From contig DGIS01000007.1 in assembly GCA_002386525.1 (NCBI GenBank), forward strand, positions 160,161 to 168,913: a stretch of 8,753 bases of DNA. Reading direction: 5' to 3'. Under the pieces are notes generated by a model that ran no database searches, was not told the DNA's origin, and saw only the letters and a list, made by a program, of their open reading frames with translations. Of the stretch, positions 1 to 6,162 are shown piece after piece (position 1 is the first letter of the stretch; the number at the start of each line of letters is the position of its first letter). The position numbers and the translations under genes are program-made. The DNA comes from Sphingobacterium sp. UBA4616. Its GTDB lineage: Bacteria > Bacteroidota > Bacteroidia > Sphingobacteriales > Sphingobacteriaceae.

Positions 1-29
1 TCGCCTTTTTTATGTATTGAACAAACCAG

Positions 30-1532
30 CTATTTTCTTCGAATTAATTTCATCAGCCCATTCTTTTCAAGAATAAAAGTGAAGCCCAATAATAACAATA
101 GCATCCCATTGCCTATCCAGATGTTACTATGAAAAACTTGAAAGCTCATCCATGAAATCAGAAGCCCTACCCCAAGATAAATGGCAATTTTTATCAATTT
201 ATAAGGTATAGGATAATACATCTGACCCCAGTACAGTGAAAAGCCAATCATCACCAAGTACACCACTGTCGTAGACAAAACAGCCCCAACATAGGAATAC
301 ACTGGAATCAGCCAAACATTCAGCATAATCGTTAATAAAGCTCCTATTCCTGAAATATAGAGTGCATATCGTGTCTGGTCTGTCAACTTGTACCAAATTG
401 ACAGGTTCATATATATCCCTAGTAGTACATAGTTAAACAGTAGAATTGGAACAATTTTGAGTCCGGTCCAGTAGACAGCAACTTCCGATTCATTTCCTTT
501 AATGAAGTACTTAAGCCAATCGAGATTAACGGTTAGTCCAACCATTGCAATGACCATCAAAATAACAAAATACTCCATGATTAGCGCATAGGTTTTCGAT
601 GCATTCTGATTTTTCGAATACGAAAAGAAAAATGGTTCTGCCCCTAGCCTAAAAGCCGTAACAAATAAGCTTAGAAATACGGCCAATTTGGCAACCGCAC
701 CATAGATACCTAATTCGTCTTTCCCAGTCTCTCCGGGCAACAATTTCAGAAAGAACATTTTGTCTAGATTCTCATTAATAATAAATGAAATATTAGCGAC
801 TAAAATTGGGAAGCTATACGTTAACATTTCATGCAGTAATTTTCGATCTAGATTGAATCGGAAAGTGAGCAACTCGGGCAGTAGTAGGATTAATGTAACA
901 ATACTCGCGAAAAGGTTGGAAATAAAGACATAGCCAATCCAGCCTTCTTTAAACCATGTTCCGGCAAAATCAGCCCAAAAGCTATACTGGTGAACCCAAT
1001 CAGGCAAGAAATAAATGAAGAACAGGTTTGAAATCACCGTAACTCCAATATTAACGAATTTTAGTGCGCTATATTTATAGGGCCTTCCTTCAGCGCGAAG
1101 TTTTGTAAATGGGATAACGGCAAGCGCATCAGCAACAAGAATAAAAGCGAAATATTTAATATATCGCTCATACAGATCAACATCGCCACCATCTGCAAAC
1201 CATGCTGCAATGGGCCGCGTAAATACAAAGACAGATAACAATAAAATAAACGAAGTGACTAACGTAATAAAGAAACTATTATTGTATACTTTAGATCTAT
1301 CTTGTGTTTCGACCTTTTGCAAATAGCGAAAATATGTCGTCTCCATACCAAATGCCAGCACAGCATTCAACATAGACATCCAGGCATAAAAATTAGAATA
1401 GATGCCGTAGACTGCCGCATCTTTAAATTTCCTCAGATAAAGCGGCGTCATCAAAAATCCTATCATTCTTGAAACGATAGTCGTTATACCGTAAATGAAG
1501 GTATCGCTGAGAAATTTTTTGATCGTAGACAC
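30..1532 (-). CDS. Polysaccharide/O-antigen flippase-like multi-spanning membrane protein (MATE/Wzx superfamily)
   Basis: A 500-residue, very hydrophobic inner-membrane protein, probably with 12-14 transmembrane helices; clear ones lie near residues 12-30, 86-105, 124-142, 160-176, 200-220, 280-296, 318-335, 390-410, 415-435, 447-463 and 473-488. The N-terminus (IKKFLSDTFIYGITTIVSR) and the FGMETTYFR segment (61-69) resemble the polysaccharide-export (Wzx-like) branch of the MOP flippase superfamily, which moves lipid-linked oligosaccharides across the inner membrane. Length fits the family (about 420-520). The start is GTG at 1532: an in-frame stop lies seven codons upstream, no ATG lies between, and the next Met is residue 23, inside the first helix. 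The acylphosphatase stop is only 5 bases upstream, suggesting one transcript and possibly translational coupling. No glycosyltransferase is nearby, so the substrate cannot be inferred. A lipid II flippase or other MOP transporter is a less likely alternative. Confidence 0.87.
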   Translation of the reverse strand: MSTIKKFLSDTFIYGITTIVSRMIGFLMTPLYLRKFKDAAVYGIYSNFYAWMSMLNAVLAFGMETTYFRYLQKVETQDRSKVYNNSFFITLVTSFILLLSVFVFTRPIAAWFADGGDVDLYERYIKYFAFILVADALAVIPFTKLRAEGRPYKYSALKFVNIGVTVISNLFFIYFLPDWVHQYSFWADFAGTWFKEGWIGYVFISNLFASIVTLILLLPELLTFRFNLDRKLLHEMLTYSFPILVANISFIINENLDKMFFLKLLPGETGKDELGIYGAVAKLAVFLSLFVTAFRLGAEPFFFSYSKNQNASKTYALIMEYFVILMVIAMVGLTVNLDWLKYFIKGNESEVAVYWTGLKIVPILLFNYVLLGIYMNLSIWYKLTDQTRYALYISGIGALLTIMLNVWLIPVYSYVGAVLSTTVVYLVMIGFSLYWGQMYYPIPYKLIKIAIYLGVGLLISWMSFQVFHSNIWIGNGMLLLLLGFTFILEKNGLMKLIRRK

Positions 1533-1537
1533 TGGGC

Positions 1538-1819
1538 TTAAGATTGAACTCTTTTAACTACTTCAAAATTAGAAAAGCTTTTCAGTTCGCCTTCCTCTAT
1601 TTCTACACTTTCAACAATTGCACCTTCGGGGCCTTCTTGGCAGAACTCCAACAGTGAATCAAGTGCAAAATCATCGCCCTCAGCTTCAATATAAACGGAA
1701 CCATCTTTTAAATTGACCACAAAGCCCCTGACACCAACTTGATCAGCAACTGCCTTGGTTGTCAATCTAAAAAAGACCCCCTGTACTTTACCTCTTATTG
1801 AAATATTCAAATGTTTCAT
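1538..1819 (-). CDS. acyP: Acylphosphatase
   Basis: A 93-residue cytoplasmic enzyme of the acylphosphatase family, which hydrolyses the carboxyl-phosphate bond of acyl phosphates such as 1,3-bisphosphoglycerate or carbamoyl phosphate. The signature is intact: GKVQGVFFR (10-18) forms the phosphate-binding loop with catalytic Arg18, and GFVVNLKDGSVYIEAEG (32-48) supplies catalytic Asn36. The 18-residue Arg-Asn spacing equals that of the mammalian enzyme (Arg23/Asn41). Size matches the usual 90-100 residues. I start at ATG 1819 because the protein then opens with the standard first beta strand (MKHLNISIRG). The open frame extends 13 codons upstream to a TTG at 1858, but that extension runs through a palindrome and has no family counterpart. 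The flippase gene follows after 5 bases. The leader carries a candidate -7 element and two hairpins. Physiological role is unclear, as for most bacterial acylphosphatases. Confidence 0.93.
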   Translation of the reverse strand: MKHLNISIRGKVQGVFFRLTTKAVADQVGVRGFVVNLKDGSVYIEAEGDDFALDSLLEFCQEGPEGAIVESVEIEEGELKSFSNFEVVKRVQS

Positions 1820-1838
1820 CTGTAACTTATTTTTTCTT

Positions 1839-1853
1839 CCATCTGTCAGATGG
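1839..1853. repeat. Short palindrome just upstream of the acylphosphatase start
   Basis: CCATCTG and CAGATGG (1839-1845 and 1847-1853) form a perfect 7-base inverted repeat around a single central base. In RNA it would fold as a 5-bp stem with a 5-base loop, ending about 20 bases before the acylphosphatase ATG on the minus strand. It could be a regulator half-site pair or a small leader hairpin. The function is unknown. Confidence 0.45.
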
Positions 1854-1854
1854 A

Positions 1855-1896
1855 GCAATCCATGACTATAATTTCATTCGTATAGTCATGGGTTGT
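1855..1896. repeat. Long inverted repeat in the acylphosphatase leader
   Basis: CCATGACTATA (1860-1870) and TATAGTCATGG (1881-1891) are perfect 11-base arms around a 10-base loop. Pairing extends to 16 positions (1855-1870 with 1881-1896), but two of these are G-T pairs as read on the plus strand and become A-C mismatches in the minus-strand transcript of the flanking genes. No T-run follows on the minus strand, so it is not a standard intrinsic terminator for the amidohydrolase. It may be a leader hairpin, a processing site or a protein-binding operator. Confidence 0.6.
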
Positions 1897-1906
1897 TCAT
1901 TAAAAA

Positions 1907-1914
1907 CAAAAGTA
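1907..1914 (-). promoter_or_regulatory. Candidate -7 promoter element for the acylphosphatase-flippase unit
   Basis: The minus strand reads TACTTTTG here, an exact match to the Bacteroidetes -7 consensus TAnnTTTG. A transcript would start near 1900 and carry a leader of about 80 bases containing both inverted repeats. I see no convincing TTG -33 element about 20 bases upstream, so confidence is limited. Confidence 0.35.
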
Positions 1915-1937
1915 CAGAAGTTTTGGGGAATAAAATA

Positions 1938-3113
1938 CTAGGCTAAGCGTTTTACCTTCACATCATCAGTCAAGCGCATATGTTCCATCCCCTGAAGCAA
2001 TACAACACCTGGCTTTTTACCGACCTCCAATGATCCAAATTCGTCCTGAATATTTAACGCAATAGCACCATTAATCGTGGCCCATTGTATAGTCTGTAAG
2101 AAATCAAGATCCTCGAAGTGTGCATGTAACACCTTTAGTTCCTCCAGAATGGACAGTGTATCGTTGGAAGCTAAACTATCAGTTCCGATCACAATACGTT
2201 GTCCTGCATTTAAAAAATTCTGAATTTTAGGTAGAACCCCCTCAATATAAAGGTTAGCTTTCGGACATAAACACCACGTGACGTCACGCCCCATACGCTC
2301 AACAAAATCAAGATCTTTTAAAGACGTATAGGTATTATGAACCAACAACAATTTATTTGGGTAAGGCAAATAAGGCAAATAAGATTGAATTGAATTTCTT
2401 GCCTGCGCTTTTATCGTATCTGCATTTTTTCCAATACTTTTATAAAAGTCTAAAAATTCGCCCATTTTATAACGGAACAACTTATTCTCTTCCTCACTTT
2501 CCTGATTATGAATACTAATAATGTTTGTTTCCGGAACTATTTTCTTGAATTTTTTAAAAAGTACCTTAGAGCAAGAATAGGGAGCATGTGGCGTGATAGA
2601 TACATGACCATTCCTAAACTCTTGGATCAATGATTTCGCTTCCTTCAACTTAAAATCAGCTTCGTCTGGCTCAATTCCCATCACCTCTACAAACGTGTGA
2701 TACAGGATTTCAGAATCCTCCTTCAATTTTGAAGAATTATCCGTATTAGCATGATCACCTACTGCGACAATACCATTTTCGTACATCTCTCTGTCGGCTT
2801 TTGCCATCGCTTCATCTATTTTCTTCATCGAAGCCGAACGCGTTGTCATCACCTTACTCAAAAAGCTCGGAAGACCTGTACCTTTGGCAACAATACCTTT
2901 CATATGCGACAATTCAATGTGGCAATGTGCATTGATAAAACCCGGAATTATAACCCCTTCGTATTTCTCGACCTGACCGTTATCCATCGGTGTAAATGAC
3001 GTTGGGTCAAAGATCCCTTGAATTACCCCCTCCTCATCTACCGCAACAATACCATCTTTTATCGGCATCGAGCTAATCGGTAGAATATAATTAGCGCTTA
3101 AATATTTTAACAT
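1938..3113 (-). CDS. Metal-dependent amidohydrolase of the deaminase type (cytosine/nucleoside deaminase-related)
   Basis: A 391-residue cytoplasmic amidohydrolase-superfamily enzyme, near COG0402 (ATZ/TRZ, cytosine and aminodeoxyfutalosine deaminases). The N-terminal beta-sandwich ends at IIPGFINAHCHIELSHMKG, whose His63-x-His65 are the first metal ligands. The others follow in order: His176 in TPHAPYS, His202 and acid Glu205 in SIHNQE, His259 in LLVHNTYTS, and Asp312 in IGTDSLASN. This mononuclear-metal HxH...H...H...D arrangement, with Glu as proton shuttle and no carboxylated Lys, is typical of deaminases rather than dihydroorotase-like enzymes. The C-terminus (GSLEVGKKPGVVLL) is the usual closing strand region. 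The start at ATG 3113 has a clear Shine-Dalgarno (GAGGAG) 6 bases upstream, unusual beside the other genes here. The substrate cannot be read from sequence: an aminofutalosine, purine or S-adenosylhomocysteine-like amine are all possible. No menaquinone gene is adjacent to support the futalosine pathway. Confidence 0.87.
   Translation of the reverse strand: MLKYLSANYILPISSMPIKDGIVAVDEEGVIQGIFDPTSFTPMDNGQVEKYEGVIIPGFINAHCHIELSHMKGIVAKGTGLPSFLSKVMTTRSASMKKIDEAMAKADREMYENGIVAVGDHANTDNSSKLKEDSEILYHTFVEVMGIEPDEADFKLKEAKSLIQEFRNGHVSITPHAPYSCSKVLFKKFKKIVPETNIISIHNQESEEENKLFRYKMGEFLDFYKSIGKNADTIKAQARNSIQSYLPYLPYPNKLLLVHNTYTSLKDLDFVERMGRDVTWCLCPKANLYIEGVLPKIQNFLNAGQRIVIGTDSLASNDTLSILEELKVLHAHFEDLDFLQTIQWATINGAIALNIQDEFGSLEVGKKPGVVLLQGMEHMRLTDDVKVKRLA
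2362..2379. repeat. 9-base tandem duplication inside the amidohydrolase gene
   Basis: TAAGGCAAA occurs twice in direct tandem (2362-2370 and 2371-2379), with a degenerate TAAG start of a third copy. It is in frame and encodes the YLPYLPYP stretch at residues 245-252, between the HNQE and LVHN motifs. It looks like a slippage duplication of three codons and does not disturb the reading frame. Confidence 0.6.
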
Positions 3114-3345
3114 TTTATCTCCTCACTATCGATTTAGTAACTAAAATTTTGACCTGTATGAATACATACCACTAGTAGAAAATTTCATGCCAAGGTACCT
3201 AAAAAGAACAATATATACCAAAAACAACAATTTACATAAAATATTAACCAAAAAGAAATAACAACAAACATCTTCCTTGTTTAATTTGTCATAAAATACT
3301 TCTTTATATAACATTTCAATTTTTAATCTATATATTCGCAGCATC
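3114..3345. other. AT-rich divergent intergenic stretch without a supported gene
   Basis: This stretch separates the divergent amidohydrolase and receptor genes. It should hold the amidohydrolase promoter (minus strand) and the promoter of the riboswitch-receptor transcript (plus strand). An 86-codon minus-strand open frame runs through it, but I reject it because it overlaps the riboswitch and resembles no known protein. I see no RNA gene and no strong repeat. Confidence 0.6.
3331..3338 (+). promoter_or_regulatory. Weak candidate -7 element ahead of the TPP riboswitch
   Basis: TATATTCG differs from the Bacteroidetes -7 consensus TAnnTTTG by one base. A start about 6-7 bases downstream would fall near 3344-3346, just before the conserved aptamer core. 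No clear TTG -33 element is visible at the expected spacing, so this rests mainly on position. Confidence 0.28.
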
Positions 3346-3452
3346 AAATAGGGGTGCCTTGTTTTGTCAGGAACACAAATACAGGCTGAGATTATACCCA
3401 ACAGATTAAATTCTGTACACCTGATCCAGATAATGCTGGCGTAGGGAGAGGT
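3346..3452 (+). ncRNA. TPP riboswitch (THI element)
   Basis: The conserved blocks of the thiamine pyrophosphate aptamer occur in order. GGGGTGCC (3351-3358) gives the 5' sides of P2 and P3. AGGCTGAGA (3383-3391) closes P3 (GCCT 3356-3359 with AGGC 3383-3386) and contains the CUGAGA motif that grips the pyrimidine ring. ACCC (3396-3399) pairs with GGGT to close P2. CCTGATCCAG (3420-3429) and CTGGCGTAGGGA (3436-3447) form P4/P5, the pyrophosphate sensor. In P5 the stem is CCAG/CTGG around ATAATG, whereas the common form is CTGG/CCAG; the double change keeps pairing and supports a real structure. A 5-bp hairpin (ACAGA 3401-3405 with TCTGT 3412-3416) sits in the P2-P4 junction. I could not assign P1 confidently. 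It lies directly before a TonB-dependent receptor gene and should lower its expression when intracellular TPP is high. Confidence 0.95.
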
Positions 3453-3454
3453 TA

Positions 3455-3500
3455 GTTAAATAGTGCGATCATAGTAACCCCTTGCTATGATTTGTTTAAC
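3455..3500 (+). promoter_or_regulatory. Probable riboswitch expression platform (nested stem-loop)
   Basis: Two nested stems follow the aptamer: an outer GTTAAA (3455-3460) with TTTAAC (3495-3500), and an inner GATCATAG (3467-3474) with CTATGATT (3485-3492), eight pairs including one G-U. The inner stem encloses the upstream in-frame ATG at 3487. GGTTA at 3450-3454, at the 3' edge of the aptamer, can instead pair with TAACC at 3475-3479 in the inner loop, giving a possible switch between two folds. No U-run follows, so control of translation seems more likely than intrinsic termination. The mechanism is inferred. Confidence 0.5.
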
Positions 3501-3519
3501 TCAAACAAAATACATTACC

Positions 3520-5955
3520 ATGATCAAATTTTTGATTTGTAGCTCTTTAGCTACTATTTCGACCCAAATTGCCATTGCGCAGCAAAATCTGACAATTAAA
3601 ACTGTAGATAAGACCAGCCAAAACCCTTTACAAAACGTTTCCGTATCCATTGATGGACAAGCTTCCTTCAACGGTCAGTCAGACAACCATGGAATAATTA
3701 AGCTCTATCATCTCAATACCGGGCAACATCATATACAGATTTCCTCTGTCGGATATAAAACATGGATCCGCAATGTAAACGTAAAAGATAATATGGAACT
3801 ACTGGTCGAATTAGAACCCACTACCATACAAATGGAAGAGGTACTTGTCCAATCCACACGTGCTAAAAGAAATGCTCCTACAACCTTCAAAAACATCTCA
3901 AAAGAGGAAATTACCAAAAACAACCTCGGACAGGATATCCCTTTTCTTCTTAACCAAACACCATCCGTACAGGTAAATTCAGATGCTGGAGCCGGCATCG
4001 GTTATACCGGGATGACCATCCGCGGATCAGATAATCAACGAATCAACGTAACATTAAATGGCATTCCACTAAATGACGCGGAGAGCATGGGCTCATTTTT
4101 TGTCAATCTTCCTGACTTTGCATCTTCCACAGAGAGCATCCAAGTTCAACGTGGCATTGGCACCTCAACGAACGGCGCGGGATCATTTGGAGCCTCATTA
4201 AATATTCAGTCCAACACACTGGCCGAAAATCCCTATGCAGAACTTAATAATTCTTTTGGTTCTTACAACACGTGGAAAAATACAGTGAAGGTGGGCACTG
4301 GACTAATAAATGACAAATTTGCATTCAATGCCAGATTATCGCGAATCAGTAGCGATGGCTATATTGAAAGGGGGAGTTCAGACCTACAATCTTTCTATGT
4401 GGATGGTGGTTATTATGGTAAGAAACACATCCTAAAAGGAATTGTATTCTGGGGAAAAGAAAAAACATATCAGGCCTGGAATGGCGTTCCCGAACCGTTA
4501 ATTACTGGAGATCGGTCACGTATGGATGACTATGCCGATAACGCGCTCGAAATATCGGGAGCTGAAAAAGATCGGTTTATGAATGCTGGTCGAAACTATA
4601 ACCTGTACACCTATAAAAACCAAACTGATAATTATACGCAAAAACATCATCAGCTTCATTACACCAATATCTTGAGCGACAAGTTAACATTTAATACCGC
4701 CCTCCATTATACCAGAGGTTATGGCTACTATGAAGAAATGAGACCTGGCGATAAATTGAGTAAATATGGCCTGCCCAATGTGATTATCGGAAAAGATACC
4801 ATACAAAAAACAGATCTAGTCCGCAGAAGATGGTTGGACAACTATTTTTATGGCCTGACCTACTCCCTCAATTATAAACCCAACGATCAGCTGGAGATTA
4901 CCTGGGGTGGAGCCTACAATCAATACAGAGGGAAGCATTATGGTCAAGTCATATGGGCACAATATGCCTCAACAGGATTTTTGGATGACAACTACTACTT
5001 CGGAAAATCACAAAAAAATGATTTCAGTAATTTCCTAAAGATCGATTACAAATTGGACCAATGGATTCTTATGGCTGATGTCCAATATAGAAATGTAGAC
5101 TATCACATATATGGCGATGACGATAAGGTCAAAAACTATAACTATCACCCAAAATTCAATTTCTTAAACCCAAAAGCGGGCGCAACTTATCTCTTAAATG
5201 ATTATTCAAATGTGTATGCTTCCTATGCCTTTGCGCAGAAAGAGCCTGTTCGCAAAGATTTTATAGAAAAAAACAGCAGTTTACCTGATCCAACACCTGA
5301 GAAAATGCAGGATATAGAATTTGGTTACCGATTTGCAAACGAAAAACTTAACATCGGGTTGAACGGATATGGGATGTTTTACAAAAATCAGCTGATTCCA
5401 ACTGGCGAAATCAGTGATACAGGCTCTCCGATTCGCCAAAATGTCAACGATAGCTATCGGATTGGCATCGAGTTCGATGGTTCATGGACCATCAGTAAAC
5501 AGCTCAACTGGAAAGCAACTGCGAGTTTTAGCCAAAATAAAATCAAAAACTTTGAAGAGGTAATTGGTGATACACGATTTTTTTATACAAAAACGGACAT
5601 CGCATTGTCTCCAGCAACTATCTTGTCAAGTAATTTCTCTTATAGCCCTATAACACCGCTTACATTTTCACTTTTATCCAAATTTGTAGCTAGACAATAC
5701 TTGGATAATTCATCTACAAAAGAAAGAAGCATTTCCTCTTATTTTGTCAACAATCTTTTGGCAAACTATAGCTTTACAGCATTGGGCTTTAAAAACATCA
5801 GTGCAACATTACAGGTCAACAACATATTGAACGAGAAGTATGAGGCTAATGGCTACACTTTTGGCTGGATGGAAGGTGATAGCCGGAAATACTATAATTT
5901 TTATTTCCCACAAGCACCAACGAATTTCCTATTGGGCCTTAACTTCAAATTCTAG
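3520..5955 (+). CDS. TonB-dependent outer-membrane receptor, predicted thiamine (or thiamine-derivative) transporter
   Basis: An outer-membrane beta-barrel importer driven by TonB. From ATG 3520 it is 811 residues: a Sec signal peptide (MIKFLICSSLATISTQIAIA, cleavage likely after Ala20), a carboxypeptidase-regulatory-like domain (about 23-101, with the ISSVGYKTW strand), a TonB-box-like MEEVLVQSTRA (105-115), a plug (about 115-235, with TIRGSDNQRINVTLNGIPL) and a barrel ending in the outer-membrane C-terminus LGLNFKF. GKEKTYQAWNGVPEP in the barrel is common in Bacteroidetes receptors. The TPP riboswitch just upstream points to thiamine as cargo, as in the OMR1 receptors predicted in Bacteroides omr1-pnuT-tnr3 loci; that is family knowledge plus context, not a substrate motif. 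An in-frame ATG at 3487 would add 11 residues, but 3520 gives a cleaner signal peptide and lies outside the leader stem. No pnuT or kinase gene is adjacent. A strong terminator follows. Confidence 0.93.
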   Translation: MIKFLICSSLATISTQIAIAQQNLTIKTVDKTSQNPLQNVSVSIDGQASFNGQSDNHGIIKLYHLNTGQHHIQISSVGYKTWIRNVNVKDNMELLVELEPTTIQMEEVLVQSTRAKRNAPTTFKNISKEEITKNNLGQDIPFLLNQTPSVQVNSDAGAGIGYTGMTIRGSDNQRINVTLNGIPLNDAESMGSFFVNLPDFASSTESIQVQRGIGTSTNGAGSFGASLNIQSNTLAENPYAELNNSFGSYNTWKNTVKVGTGLINDKFAFNARLSRISSDGYIERGSSDLQSFYVDGGYYGKKHILKGIVFWGKEKTYQAWNGVPEPLITGDRSRMDDYADNALEISGAEKDRFMNAGRNYNLYTYKNQTDNYTQKHHQLHYTNILSDKLTFNTALHYTRGYGYYEEMRPGDKLSKYGLPNVIIGKDTIQKTDLVRRRWLDNYFYGLTYSLNYKPNDQLEITWGGAYNQYRGKHYGQVIWAQYASTGFLDDNYYFGKSQKNDFSNFLKIDYKLDQWILMADVQYRNVDYHIYGDDDKVKNYNYHPKFNFLNPKAGATYLLNDYSNVYASYAFAQKEPVRKDFIEKNSSLPDPTPEKMQDIEFGYRFANEKLNIGLNGYGMFYKNQLIPTGEISDTGSPIRQNVNDSYRIGIEFDGSWTISKQLNWKATASFSQNKIKNFEEVIGDTRFFYTKTDIALSPATILSSNFSYSPITPLTFSLLSKFVARQYLDNSSTKERSISSYFVNNLLANYSFTALGFKNISATLQVNNILNEKYEANGYTFGWMEGDSRKYYNFYFPQAPTNFLLGLNFKF

Positions 5956-6040
5956 CATATTTTTATAAGAACTTGATCATCCCAAAGCCGATAACATCGG
6001 ACAAACCGCACTGAAGATATTTTCTGAACAAACACTTCTA

Positions 6041-6087
6041 AAAGAAATCTCTCTTTTCTCCGAAGGAAAAAAGAGAGATTTCTTTTT
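6041..6087 (+). terminator. Strong intrinsic terminator after the receptor gene
   Basis: AAAGAAATCTCTCTTTT (6041-6057) pairs perfectly with AAAAGAGAGATTTCTTT (6069-6085), giving 17 bp. One C-A mismatch is followed by TCC/GGA closing a GAA loop. A T-run (6083-6087) completes a rho-independent terminator on the plus strand. It lies about 85 bases after the receptor stop and before the deacylase gene, so the receptor is probably the last gene of its transcript. Confidence 0.88.
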
Positions 6088-6137
6088 ATATGGTAGATAA
6101 AATTGAATTTCTGATCGCGTTTGACAATTGGAATTTT

Positions 6138-6145
6138 TACCTTTG
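6138..6145 (+). promoter_or_regulatory. Candidate -7 promoter element for the dtd-MazG unit
   Basis: TACCTTTG matches the Bacteroidetes -7 consensus TAnnTTTG exactly and lies between the receptor terminator and the dtd start. Transcription would start near 6151, leaving a leader of about 10 bases before ATG 6163. A TTTG at 6120-6123 is the nearest -33-like block but is only 14 bases upstream, shorter than usual. Confidence 0.42.
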
Positions 6146-6162
6146 GTTTTATACTTTTCATT

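Noticed and set aside
1..29. Left-edge sequence after the flippase stop as a terminator or gene start.
   Set aside because: A short T/A run is present but no hairpin or reading frame can be supported in 29 bases.
1855..1896. The inverted repeat read as the amidohydrolase terminator.
   Set aside because: No T-run follows on the minus strand, and the outer pairs become A-C mismatches in that transcript.
2751..2999. A plus-strand open frame inside the amidohydrolase gene.
   Set aside because: It is antisense to the well-supported metal-binding region of the amidohydrolase and shows no domain of its own.
3191..3197. Minus-strand TACCTTG as a -7 element for the amidohydrolase.
   Set aside because: It is one base short of TAnnTTTG, lies over 70 bases from the start codon, and no -33 element is clear.
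3141..3401. An 86-codon minus-strand open frame in the divergent intergenic region.
   Set aside because: It overlaps the core of the TPP riboswitch, is Cys- and Tyr-rich with no recognisable domain, and arises from AT-rich leader DNA.
3487..3519. Starting the receptor at ATG 3487 instead of 3520.
   Set aside because: It would put 11 extra residues before a complete signal peptide, and this ATG lies within the predicted leader stem. It cannot be excluded without N-terminal data.
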